DNA of 6,534 bases from contig JAEKKE010000076.1 in the NCBI GenBank assembly GCA_019510535.1, positions 1-6,534 on the forward strand, read 5' to 3'. Both the position numbers and the translations under genes were made by a program. The notes below the pieces were generated by a model. That model was given only the letters and a program-made list of their open reading frames with translations. It was not told where the DNA came from and did no database searches. The DNA is from Acidobacteriota bacterium. Its GTDB lineage: Bacteria; Acidobacteriota; Terriglobia; Terriglobales; Acidobacteriaceae. This document shows positions 1-6,533 of the stretch, one piece after another. The stretch's first letter is position 1; each line of letters opens with the position of its first letter.

Positions 1-827
1 ACTACCGCCGTCACGATGCCGGGGAAGGTCTTCACGCTGCCCATGGTGCACACCGCATCCGCATGTTTGCCCGCAATGGAGCGAATCTCAAGCGCCAGCT
101 TGGCAGCAGCAGCTAGCGCATCATGGCGATCGCCCATTGATGTCGATCCCGAATGCGCCTCCTGCCCAGGGAAGGTGATCGCGTGACGCTCGACGCCTTT
201 CGTTCCGAGCACGACACCGAGAGGCAGCCCCAGGCGCTCCAGCACGGGCCCCTGCTCGATATGCAGCTCGAGATATGCAGCTATGTCGCCACGCTCGACG
301 GAGGCGCCACCAATCTTCTCGACATCCACGCCACACTGCCGCAACGCATCTTCCAAGGTGACGCCGTCACGGTCTCTCCGCACACGATCGGCTCCGATCG
401 TATGCGTTCCTGCGAAAGCGGATGAACCGAACAGACTGCGGCCAAAGCGCGCACCTTCCTCGTCTGCCCAATCCGCCAGCCGAACAGTAAACGGCGGCTT
501 GCCGTCATAGTCTTCATCGAGACCACGCAGAATCTCGAGGCCGCACAACACGCCGAGACAGCCGTCGAGCCATCCGCCGTTTGGAACGGAGTCCAGATGG
601 CTGCCAAGAACCAGCGTCTTCCCGCTCTTGCCCGGAAGCGTCACCCAGTTATTGCCGGCAGCATCCAGATGTTGCGTGACCGGAAGCACTTTCAGCTTTT
701 CGTAGAACCAGGTCCGGGCCTTCAACCAGGTGGGCGTCCACGCCACACGTTGAGCCCCCTCCTCGTCAGCGGTCAGCGAGCGCAGCTCCCGCAGATCGGT
801 AAGCATGCGTTTCGGATTAATCGGCAT
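1..827 (-). CDS. Zn-dependent N-carbamoyl-amino-acid hydrolase / beta-ureidopropionase (M20 family), 3' end cut by window edge
   Basis: The frame is open from ATG at 827 to the left edge: 275 codons of a family usually near 410 residues, so about the last third is missing. It hydrolyses the carbamoyl group of an N-carbamoyl amino acid to amino acid, CO2 and NH3, presumably in the cytoplasm. The dinuclear-metal motifs of the hydantoinase/carbamoylase branch of peptidase family M20 are visible: GSHLDSVPNGG (ligand H77), LDG with bridging D88, ADEEGARFG with base/ligand pair E123-E124, and ELHIEQGPVLE with H189. The lid-domain motif GQEAHSGSTSMGDRHDAL (222-238) follows. The C-terminal His ligand would lie outside the window. 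The ATG is supported by GGAG seven bases upstream, and the INPKRMLTDLREL start matches the family N-terminus. It overlaps the upstream hydantoinase by 11 bp. Allantoate amidohydrolase is a close relative and cannot be excluded by motifs; the neighbouring gene favours N-carbamoyl-amino-acid or beta-ureidopropionate hydrolysis. Confidence 0.9.
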   Translation of the reverse strand, partial: MPINPKRMLTDLRELRSLTADEEGAQRVAWTPTWLKARTWFYEKLKVLPVTQHLDAAGNNWVTLPGKSGKTLVLGSHLDSVPNGGWLDGCLGVLCGLEILRGLDEDYDGKPPFTVRLADWADEEGARFGRSLFGSSAFAGTHTIGADRVRRDRDGVTLEDALRQCGVDVEKIGGASVERGDIAAYLELHIEQGPVLERLGLPLGVVLGTKGVERHAITFPGQEAHSGSTSMGDRHDALAAAAKLALEIRSIAGKHADAVCTMGSVKTFPGIVTAV

Positions 828-2205
828 GCGGCAGCTCCGGTTTCCGGCGCAGGAACTGACCCCGGCCGATTGTCCCTACAAACTCCCCATCGCGGACCTG
901 TACCTCACCACGCACCGTCACCAGGGAGGGCCGGCCGTCGACCTCGAATCCTTCAAAGCCACTGTAGTCGGTGTTGGTCTTGTGTGTCTTTGCAGAAACC
1001 GTTCCGCGATAAGCAGGGTCATACACGACCAGATCAGCGTCGCTTCCCAGGGCAATGGTTCCCTTCTTCGGATAGAGCCCGAAGAGCTTTGCCGGCCTCG
1101 TACTCAGCGCATCGACAAACCGGTTCAGACTGAGACTTCCCCGGCTGACGCCATAGGTGTAGATCAGCGGCACCCGCTCTTCCACGCCCGGAATGCCGTT
1201 GGGAATCGCGGTGAATGCGTCCTTCCCCATCAGCTTCTGTTCTGTGGTGAACGGACAGTGATCGGTTCCAACCGTATCGACCTCACCTGCCGCCAGAGCC
1301 TCCCACAATGCCCGCTGGTTGTGCTTCTGCCGCAGCGGAGGCGACATAACGTGTTTCATGCCCTGGACGCCCGGGCGTTCCGCCATGGTCTTATCAAGAA
1401 GAAAATGCGGCAGCACTGACTCGACGGAAACTTTGACGCCGCGCTTCTTCGCATTGGACGCCGCCTTCAACGCAGGCACACACGAGAGATGGACGACATA
1501 GCCTCTGGCCCCCGTCGTCTCCAGGAAAGTGCAGAAACGTGTCGTTCCCTCCATCTCCACGACTTCCGGGCGGCTGGGCTCGTGCCACTCCGGCCCGGTC
1601 TTCCCTTCGGAGAGGAGCTTTTGCTGCAGACGGCCCACCAGCTCCGCGTTCTCACAGTGGGCTGTGACAATCACGCCCAGATCGTGCGCCAGCTTCAGCG
1701 TCTGGTACATCTCGTCGTCGGTCACGCCGAAGAAGTTCTTATAAGAAAGAAATATCTTGAAGCTCGTGGTTCCGTCGGCAACGATCTCGCGAAGCTGTGC
1801 CTCCGTCCCCTCGTCAAAGCGGCTGACCGCCATGTGGAAGGCATAGTCACACGCCGATTGCCCCTCTGCCTTTGACTTCCAGAGCTTGTACCCTTCCAGC
1901 GCATCCTCGCCACGCGAGGGACAGCACATCTCAATCAGAGTCGTCGTCCCGCCGGTCAGAGCGGCGACCGAGGCAGTCCTGTAGGTATCCCGGGCGAAGG
2001 TTCCCATGAACGGAAGATAGATATGGACGTGAGGATCGATAAAGCCCGGAAAGACAAACTTTCCCGTGCAATCGATCACCTCCGTGCCGGCAGGGACATC
2101 CAGGTTCTGTCCGATGCGGGCGATGGTCTCACCTGCAACATAGACGTCGGCGACATAGCGCTCGGTCGCCGTAACGATCTCACCGTTCTTCAGCAGAAGG
2201 CCCAT
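817..2205 (-). CDS. hydA: Dihydropyrimidinase / D-hydantoinase-type cyclic amidohydrolase
   Basis: This 462-residue protein is full length for the family (about 460-480). It opens the ring of dihydropyrimidines or 5-substituted hydantoins to N-carbamoyl amino acids, and is a cytoplasmic zinc enzyme of the amidohydrolase superfamily. Visible are DPHVHIYLPF (H59, H61), SFKIFLSYK with K150 expected to be carbamylated, TAHCENAEL (H183), VHLSC (H239) and GTDHCPFT (D315). All metal ligands are therefore present. Y155 and the PNGIPG segment (N336) fit the substrate-amide binding positions. F152 and F159 sit in the loop that in D-hydantoinases shapes the exocyclic-substituent pocket. The ATG at 2205 is chosen because LLLKNGEIVTAT is the family N-terminus; the same frame stays open further upstream but runs into the receptor gene with no family resemblance. 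The ribosome site is weak. It lies between the receptor gene (101-bp gap) and the overlapping carbamoylase gene. Exact substrate is unsettled: dihydrouracil/dihydrothymine or a hydantoin. Allantoinase is less likely. Confidence 0.93.
   Translation of the reverse strand: MGLLLKNGEIVTATERYVADVYVAGETIARIGQNLDVPAGTEVIDCTGKFVFPGFIDPHVHIYLPFMGTFARDTYRTASVAALTGGTTTLIEMCCPSRGEDALEGYKLWKSKAEGQSACDYAFHMAVSRFDEGTEAQLREIVADGTTSFKIFLSYKNFFGVTDDEMYQTLKLAHDLGVIVTAHCENAELVGRLQQKLLSEGKTGPEWHEPSRPEVVEMEGTTRFCTFLETTGARGYVVHLSCVPALKAASNAKKRGVKVSVESVLPHFLLDKTMAERPGVQGMKHVMSPPLRQKHNQRALWEALAAGEVDTVGTDHCPFTTEQKLMGKDAFTAIPNGIPGVEERVPLIYTYGVSRGSLSLNRFVDALSTRPAKLFGLYPKKGTIALGSDADLVVYDPAYRGTVSAKTHKTNTDYSGFEGFEVDGRPSLVTVRGEVQVRDGEFVGTIGRGQFLRRKPELPHAD
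835..838 (-). promoter_or_regulatory. Shine-Dalgarno GGAG of the carbamoylase gene, inside the upstream gene
   Basis: On the minus strand, GGAG stands seven bases before the ATG at 827 and lies within the last codons of the dihydropyrimidinase gene. It fixes this ATG as the likely start over the in-frame ATG seven codons later. It also means the ribosome site is covered by translation of the upstream gene. Confidence 0.6.
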
Positions 2206-2243
2206 GGTGGAACCATCTTTACACAAAGACGGATCAGCAGACA

Positions 2244-2277
2244 GCAGAACGGCTCCGCCTAGGCGGAGCCGTTCTGC
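2244..2277. repeat. Perfect 34-bp palindrome between receptor and hydantoinase genes (hairpin; possible terminator or mRNA processing/stability element)
   Basis: The 17-base arm GCAGAACGGCTCCGCCT is followed directly by its exact complement, centred between 2260 and 2261. As RNA it folds into a stem of about 15 pairs with a four-base loop. It begins 29 bases past the receptor stop codon and ends 38 bases before the hydantoinase start. Neither strand has a run of T after it (minus-strand downstream is TGTCTGCTGATCC), so it is not a classical intrinsic terminator. It could be a partial terminator or a 3'-end protector that gives receptor and enzymes different expression. A DNA-binding dimer site is possible but the arms are unusually long for that. 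Confidence 0.85.
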
Positions 2278-2306
2278 ATCAGGTGATAGGCCATCCCTGC
2301 TCCTTG

Positions 2307-5300
2307 TCAGAATTGGATTCTTCCTCCCATCTGGATCAGGCGGTTGAAGCCAATCTGCGAGTTGACCGTGCCAAAGCTGCCATTGGTGATATTGCTTGAG
2401 CCGGGCGCAGCCAACTGTACCGTGTTGAAGGCATTGAGCGCCTCCGCGCGGAACTCTGCCGAGACCCGTTCGGTAACGTGGAACTTCTTGTTCACGGAGA
2501 TGTCTGAATTGAAGTATCCGGGTCCAAGGCACGGCAGCGTACGCGGCACGTTGCCATAGGCGTAAGCACCGGTAGCCATAAACTTATTGGCATAAAGACG
2601 CTGCAACAACGAGCCACCACTGCAAACGCTGTGAGCATCCTCGCCCGGTGCAAAAGACGGGCGCTGTGCGCCGTAGCCTGCGTCCGTGCTGCTACTGGTC
2701 TGCGTCACCGCCAGGGGAGAACCCGACTGGACGATCATGACGTGGTTGTAGTTCCATCCGCCGACAATGACATCCATGACGCGGTTGATGTTAGCCAGGT
2801 GCTGGCGTCCGCGTCCAAACGGCAGCTCGTAGGTGCCATTGAAAGTGAATCGCCGCGGAGAACCAGTCGTCGAACGCGCCCACTCCATATCGAGATTGCC
2901 CATCATGGTCAAGCCATGAGTAAAGCGCTTCTGCAACTTCACTGCGAGCGAGTTATAGCGGGTGCCCCCCAGAGAAGACGCGTAAGTAACATCCGTGAAC
3001 TGCGCAAACGGCCGCAGCGACTGTGCCCGTGTAATCGTCGTTCGGGCCAGCAGACCATTCCCACCGGAGATGTAGTACGGATTCGTAACCGTAGTTGCCA
3101 GCCCCGACGAAACACCGTTGTATTCACCCGCCTTTCCGATCGGGTTCGTCGAGTTCGGCGCGGCTGCTGCGGTCTTTACGCCGGCATCGGGACCGGAAAC
3201 ATACGCAAATCCATTCGCGGCGCGTGTCTGCGAGGAGATCTGGTTGTAGTTAAAGCTGTTGGCAAGGTTCCGGCCGTGAGCTCCGACATAACCAACTTTC
3301 AGAGCAAAACCGCCTGGCAGTTCGTACTGAATATCAGCCGAGTACTGATAGACGAACGGTGAACGTCGCGCCGGATCAATGAAGTTAAGGCTTCCACCGA
3401 TACCCGCCGCATATCCAAGCGTGTTTCCGGAGGGCACGAGCGCTGAAGCACTGTAAAGGTTCTGCGGAGCATCGAGCGGATGAGAGTTCGCCGGCAGCGC
3501 CGCGACACCGGAAGGACCGCTGTAAGACGCCGAAGGCGCATACCCCGGAGAATAGTTAGTCGTCGGACTGAAGCTGGAAGGAGCGAAGAAGACGCCAAAG
3601 CCGCCGCGTACCGTCATCTTCGGCAAAATGCCGTAGGCGACACCGACGCGCGGAGCCACCTTGAATGAGCTGTAGTCGCTGGTATAGGTCTTTGCGCCGT
3701 TGATGCCTGCATACTGAACACCACCGCGCAAATTAGTCAGCGATCCGTAGTTGTAAACCGCCAGCGGATCCAACCCGATCGTCAGCCTGTTGTTCGCCTC
3801 ATGGAAGCCAGGCTCCATTTCGACACGGACTCCCATATTCAGCGTCAGACGCTGGTTCACGCGAAAGTCATCCTGGCCATACACCGCGTTGTACTTGGTA
3901 TTGAACTGGAAGGAGCCGGGTGTAACTCCCAGGCTGGCCGAGTTCGGCAGGCCCATCAGCATATCCGCAATATCGGACCCCACCTTTCCGGTCGCCGTGC
4001 TGGCTACGTTAGTTGAGTTGGTATATCCGCCGGTGAAGGTGAAGGAACCGCCACCCGAGCTGGTGCTCCACAAAACATTCGAGATCGAGCGGAAGACATA
4101 GCCCGTCTTGAACGTGTGCTTTCCATAGCTCTTGGACAAACCGACGACAAAGCTACGCGAGAAGTAATCGGAGGGACCCGAATCGCTGCCGCCCAGCACA
4201 CTTGTCGTTCCGCCCGAGGTCGTGATCGTAGGGAAGGTCTTCGAGCTGAGCTGTGAAACATACGCCGACGGAAAAAGCTGCGTCTGGTCATAGCCCGTAT
4301 GGATACGTTTGCTCTCGTTCGGGAACCGATTGAAACCCCATCCTGCATTCAGCACCATAGTGGGGCTCAGTGTGACCACGCTCGTTACATTGATCGCGTC
4401 AACTTTGCGGTACAACAGGTTCGCAGTCGAGTACGGGATCTGGTAGACGTTACCCGATGGTTCTTTGGATCCATAGTGAAGATAAGAAGCCGCCGCTCCC
4501 CACCATTTTGTGATCTGGTGATCAAGCTTCAGACTGAATTCATCAGCGCGATCTCCAAGAGTATCGTTGCCGAAGGTGTTGTTACCCGTCGCGGACGTCG
4601 TGGTCGGCAGCGGAAGAGCTGCGGCAATCTTCAAGCCAGCCGGAGACAGATAGGAAGAAGGAATCTTCGCATTCGGAATGATGACGGTACGATTCGTTCC
4701 GGTCGGCGCAGCGTATGGGTCATACAGCGTTACGCCGCTCTGGCTGAAGTCGCCGGTCCGCTCCAGCGCCGTCGGAAACCGGGCGCCGGTACTGGAAAGC
4801 GGTGAACGCTGACGATATCCCTCTTCAGTCACCCAGAAAAAGGTGCGATCTCTTCCGTTATATAGACCAGGAATGCGTATCGGACCTCCGAGCGCGCCGG
4901 CATAGCTATACCATTCAGCCGCTCCGCGTGGTGTCTGCGGAGCTACCGTAACGCCGTTCACAACGTAGGGAGTACGGTTATAAGCCCAGCTGTTTGCGGT
5001 CCAATTGGTCTGGCGCGTCAGGCCCATCAGAGTGCCGTGAAGTGTATTCGAGCCTGACTTCAGCGAGGTATTGAACATACCGCCGCCGGTTCGTCCCATC
5101 TCCGCGTCAAACGTGTTCGCCTGCAGCTTCATCTCTCCCGTCGCCTCCAGCGAAGGGATAATCACGGCCCGGTTGGTGGAGTCTGTGATCGGAACACCGT
5201 CCAGAAGATAGTTGTTGGTCCCGGTTGGGCCGCCTGCGATGGAAAGCTGCGACGATCCAGACTGATCCTGAAAACGCACAAAACGCGGGTCGCCGGTAAA

Positions 5301-5804
5301 AGTCACGTTCGTATCAAGCTTGGTAAAGAGGAAGGGGTTGCGGCCCATGTTGGGCAACGTCTGCAGCTTCTGCTGATCAAAGGTCTGGCCGTTGGAAGCC
5401 GACGCAGTATCGATCAGGGGAACTTCCGCCGTGACTTCCACCGTCTCCGCCGTTGAACCAGTCTTCATCCCCATATCGACGGTAGTGGTAACTCCAATCG
5501 TTACCAGAACATGCGTCTGCGTCAGCTTGGTGAACCCCGGAGCCAAAATCGTCACCGAGTAATTTCCAGGATCGACGGCAGCAAAGGTATATTCTCCGGC
5601 GCTGGTCGTTACGGCCGAACGAGAGATGTTGGTGCTTTCGTCGGTCAACGTAACCACGGCGCCGGCCACCACCGCCCCGGTGGCATCGGTCGCGAGACCG
5701 CGAACACCGCCATAGTTGGTCTGCGCCGGAAGCGCAGAGGTACAGAACAACGCTACAGCGAACAGCGCAACGAGGGCACGGAGTCGAAACAGATGAACAA
5801 TCAC
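2307..5804 (-). CDS. TonB-dependent outer-membrane receptor, Oar-like, with N-terminal carboxypeptidase-regulatory domain
   Basis: The protein has 1165 residues, typical of the large acidobacterial Oar-like receptors. It should import a ligand across the outer membrane using TonB energy; the ligand is unknown. The start is GTG at 5804 because AGGAGG lies five bases upstream and the next residues form a clean signal peptide (MIVHLFRLR, hydrophobic to about 24, likely cut after LPA at 27). An ATG ten codons earlier would spoil both. Order: regulatory-like beta domain (about 31-112), TonB-box-like ETVEVTA (120-126), plug with NNYLLDGVPITD (197-208) and EMGRTGGGMFNTSLKSGSN (235-253), then a beta barrel to the end. 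The C-terminus is GGRIQF, with the terminal Phe expected of outer-membrane barrels. Late conserved stretches such as FNGTYELPFGRGR and SAEFRAEALNAFN are family-like. The mature protein has only two Cys, 1061 and 1092. It is the first gene of the minus-strand cluster; no SusD-like partner lies in the window. Confidence 0.93.
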   Translation of the reverse strand: MIVHLFRLRALVALFAVALFCTSALPAQTNYGGVRGLATDATGAVVAGAVVTLTDESTNISRSAVTTSAGEYTFAAVDPGNYSVTILAPGFTKLTQTHVLVTIGVTTTVDMGMKTGSTAETVEVTAEVPLIDTASASNGQTFDQQKLQTLPNMGRNPFLFTKLDTNVTFTGDPRFVRFQDQSGSSQLSIAGGPTGTNNYLLDGVPITDSTNRAVIIPSLEATGEMKLQANTFDAEMGRTGGGMFNTSLKSGSNTLHGTLMGLTRQTNWTANSWAYNRTPYVVNGVTVAPQTPRGAAEWYSYAGALGGPIRIPGLYNGRDRTFFWVTEEGYRQRSPLSSTGARFPTALERTGDFSQSGVTLYDPYAAPTGTNRTVIIPNAKIPSSYLSPAGLKIAAALPLPTTTSATGNNTFGNDTLGDRADEFSLKLDHQITKWWGAAASYLHYGSKEPSGNVYQIPYSTANLLYRKVDAINVTSVVTLSPTMVLNAGWGFNRFPNESKRIHTGYDQTQLFPSAYVSQLSSKTFPTITTSGGTTSVLGGSDSGPSDYFSRSFVVGLSKSYGKHTFKTGYVFRSISNVLWSTSSGGGSFTFTGGYTNSTNVASTATGKVGSDIADMLMGLPNSASLGVTPGSFQFNTKYNAVYGQDDFRVNQRLTLNMGVRVEMEPGFHEANNRLTIGLDPLAVYNYGSLTNLRGGVQYAGINGAKTYTSDYSSFKVAPRVGVAYGILPKMTVRGGFGVFFAPSSFSPTTNYSPGYAPSASYSGPSGVAALPANSHPLDAPQNLYSASALVPSGNTLGYAAGIGGSLNFIDPARRSPFVYQYSADIQYELPGGFALKVGYVGAHGRNLANSFNYNQISSQTRAANGFAYVSGPDAGVKTAAAAPNSTNPIGKAGEYNGVSSGLATTVTNPYYISGGNGLLARTTITRAQSLRPFAQFTDVTYASSLGGTRYNSLAVKLQKRFTHGLTMMGNLDMEWARSTTGSPRRFTFNGTYELPFGRGRQHLANINRVMDVIVGGWNYNHVMIVQSGSPLAVTQTSSSTDAGYGAQRPSFAPGEDAHSVCSGGSLLQRLYANKFMATGAYAYGNVPRTLPCLGPGYFNSDISVNKKFHVTERVSAEFRAEALNAFNTVQLAAPGSSNITNGSFGTVNSQIGFNRLIQMGGRIQF
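5427..5447 (-). other. TonB-box-like motif ETVEVTA in the receptor
   Basis: Codons 120-126 encode ETVEVTA, close to the ETMVVTA/DTLVVTA type of TonB box. It sits after the regulatory-like domain and directly before the plug, as in SusC-type receptors, instead of at the mature N-terminus. It is the expected contact site for TonB in the periplasm. Confidence 0.6.
5469..5714 (-). other. Carboxypeptidase-regulatory-like (CarboxypepD_reg type) domain of the receptor
   Basis: Residues about 31-112 read as one small beta-sandwich repeat: GxVRGLATDATGAVV at the start, AGAVVTLTDESTN in the middle, SAGEYTFAAVDPGNYSVTILAPGF near the end in the usual order. The pattern of Gly-ending turns and the PGxYxVxxxAxGF ending is characteristic. 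The domain precedes the TonB-box-like motif, so it would stand free in the periplasm. Boundaries are estimated by eye. Confidence 0.8.
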
Positions 5805-5809
5805 GGAAT

Positions 5810-5815
5810 CCTCCT
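5810..5815 (-). promoter_or_regulatory. Perfect Shine-Dalgarno AGGAGG of the receptor gene
   Basis: On the minus strand AGGAGG is followed by ATTCC and then GTG at 5804. This decides the start codon in favour of GTG over the in-frame ATG at 5834, which lies upstream of the Shine-Dalgarno sequence. Confidence 0.88.
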
Positions 5816-6018
5816 GGCAAAGCGGTAGAGACACGACTGCTTGCGCCCGGGACGTTCAGGCGCACGTCAGCGAAAGCGTGAAGGCCGGGTTCTTCTTGGC
5901 CGCGGAGGCCAGAGACACCACGGGGAGGAAGGTGCGAACCCTCACGCAAAAGACTTCGGTTGTACCGATAAAACGAGAAACTGCTTACACTGCCTGGGAC
6001 TGACGATCGACTTCACCC

Positions 6019-6034
6019 TGCTCCTCGCGGAGCA
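6019..6034. repeat. Small inverted repeat TGCTCC-TCGC-GGAGCA
   Basis: Six-base arms with a four-base loop form a compact hairpin about 215 bases upstream of the receptor start. If the receptor transcript begins further right, it would lie in the 5' leader. It is short enough to occur by chance. Confidence 0.4.
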
Positions 6035-6064
6035 CGGCTCACTTCGGTATAGCGTCACAACAGT

Positions 6065-6079
6065 CCGGGATGTTCCCGG
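6065..6079. repeat. Small inverted repeat CCGGGA-TGT-TCCCGG
   Basis: Six-base perfect arms around TGT, 260 bases upstream of the receptor start. No T run follows on either strand, so it is not a terminator. It could be a leader hairpin or a regulator half-site pair. Function is unknown. Confidence 0.4.
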
Positions 6080-6191
6080 CAACAACTCGTGGCTCCAGCG
6101 AAAGACACCTCACCAAAAAAGCGAATGCACTTTCTCAGGAACCCTTTTGGTTTGCGGTTATGGGGAGATGTTGCCATCGGTGTGAATTTTC

Positions 6192-6209
6192 TGTCAAATC
6201 AAAAGTCAA
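6192..6209 (-). promoter_or_regulatory. Two -35-like TTGAC hexamers in tandem, possible promoter region for the receptor
   Basis: The minus strand reads TTGACTTTTGATTTGACA: two near-consensus -35 hexamers 12 bases apart in the most AT-rich part of the upstream region. No good -10 follows; at 17-18 bases after TTGACA only CAACAT or GCAACA is found. A promoter here would give a leader of roughly 360 bases. Weak evidence. Confidence 0.25.
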
Positions 6210-6237
6210 GCCTGACGTTCATCACATTTGGGGTGAG

Positions 6238-6270
6238 CTCCGCGTCCATATCTATATCGGCGGAGTTTTC
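6238..6270 (+). terminator. Possible weak intrinsic terminator (CTCCGC...GCGGAG followed by TTTTCC)
   Basis: CTCCGC at 6238-6243 pairs with GCGGAG at 6260-6265 across a 16-base loop and is followed on the plus strand by TTTT. The shape suits an intrinsic terminator for plus-strand transcription, but the loop is large, the stem short, and there is no plus-strand gene in the window that would use it. Confidence 0.25.
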
Positions 6271-6455
6271 CTGAGTTGGGAATGTGTCGGCACTTCGGGT
6301 TAGATACCCGGATTTTCACAGTAGATGGTGCAGCCATTTACTGGTATGGTGGGCGGTAAGTTGCCATCCAGTAGGGTTTTAGGCAAGCGGCTACACTACT
6401 GGAAGTAGTAGATGTGGGCGGTGTTCCGGCGTTTGAGCGGCACCCAACCTGAGTG

Positions 6456-6483
6456 TCACCGCATCAAATAATTGATTCGGTGA
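6456..6483. promoter_or_regulatory. Operator-like inverted repeat TCACCG-c-ATCAA-ATAA-TTGAT-t-CGGTGA
   Basis: A 28-bp imperfect palindrome centred between 6469 and 6470. Eleven of twelve positions in each arm pair, with one mismatch and an AT-only four-base centre. Length, symmetry and AT centre suit a dimeric transcription-factor site; a hairpin is the other reading. It lies about 650 bp upstream of the receptor start and 50 bp from the right edge, so it may serve a gene outside the window. I do not recognise the regulator. Confidence 0.5.
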
Positions 6484-6512
6484 TGGTCTGAAGTACCGAA
6501 GGCACCGCGAAC

Positions 6513-6533
6513 CCCGGCGGATTAACTGCCGGG
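6513..6533. repeat. Inverted repeat CCCGGC-N9-GCCGGG at the right edge
   Basis: Six-base GC arms enclose GGATTAACT. On the minus strand no T run follows. On the plus strand the following bases are outside the window, so whether this is a terminator cannot be judged. Confidence 0.35.

Noticed and set aside
281..607. Minus-strand alternative frames at 121-336 and 281-607
   Set aside because: They lie inside the carbamoylase gene in another frame; the carbamoylase frame is continuous from 827 to the left edge with all motifs in order, so there is no frameshift.
597..1419. Long plus-strand open frames opposite the two hydrolase genes (597-1133 and 805-1419)
   Set aside because: They are antisense to genes with complete catalytic motifs, have no family resemblance, and are expected in GC-rich coding DNA.
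2206..2532. N-terminal extension of the hydantoinase frame by 109 codons to an ATG at 2532
   Set aside because: The extension overlaps the 3' end of the receptor gene and the palindrome, shows no family similarity, and the family N-terminus begins exactly at the ATG at 2205.
2631..3362. 243-codon plus-strand frame opposite the receptor gene
   Set aside because: Arg- and Ala-rich composition and lack of recognisable motifs mark it as an antisense shadow of the receptor gene.
5805..5834. ATG at 5834 as receptor start (ten extra codons)
   Set aside because: The AGGAGG lies downstream of that ATG and precisely positions GTG at 5804; starting at GTG also gives a normal signal peptide.
5842..5864. 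Inverted repeat TGCGCC-N11-GGCGCA just upstream of the receptor ribosome site
   Set aside because: Short GC-rich arms with a long spacer, overlapping another equally weak repeat (GACGT-N8-ACGTC); not distinguishable from chance.
6070..6303. Plus-strand small frames 6070-6303 and 6089-6274, and minus-strand 43-codon frame 6337-6206
   Set aside because: No proper ribosome sites, mutually overlapping, and no recognisable domain; treated as non-coding.
6368..6402. Inverted repeat CCAGTAG-N21-CTACTGG
   Set aside because: Seven-base arms with a long spacer and no associated feature; considered as possible insertion-element ends, but there is no transposase or target duplication.
6170..6422. Short direct repeats GTTGCCATC (6170 and 6360) and GTGGGCGGT (6349 and 6414)
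   Set aside because: Nine-base matches are expected about once by chance in a region of this size, and no regular spacing or third copy is seen.
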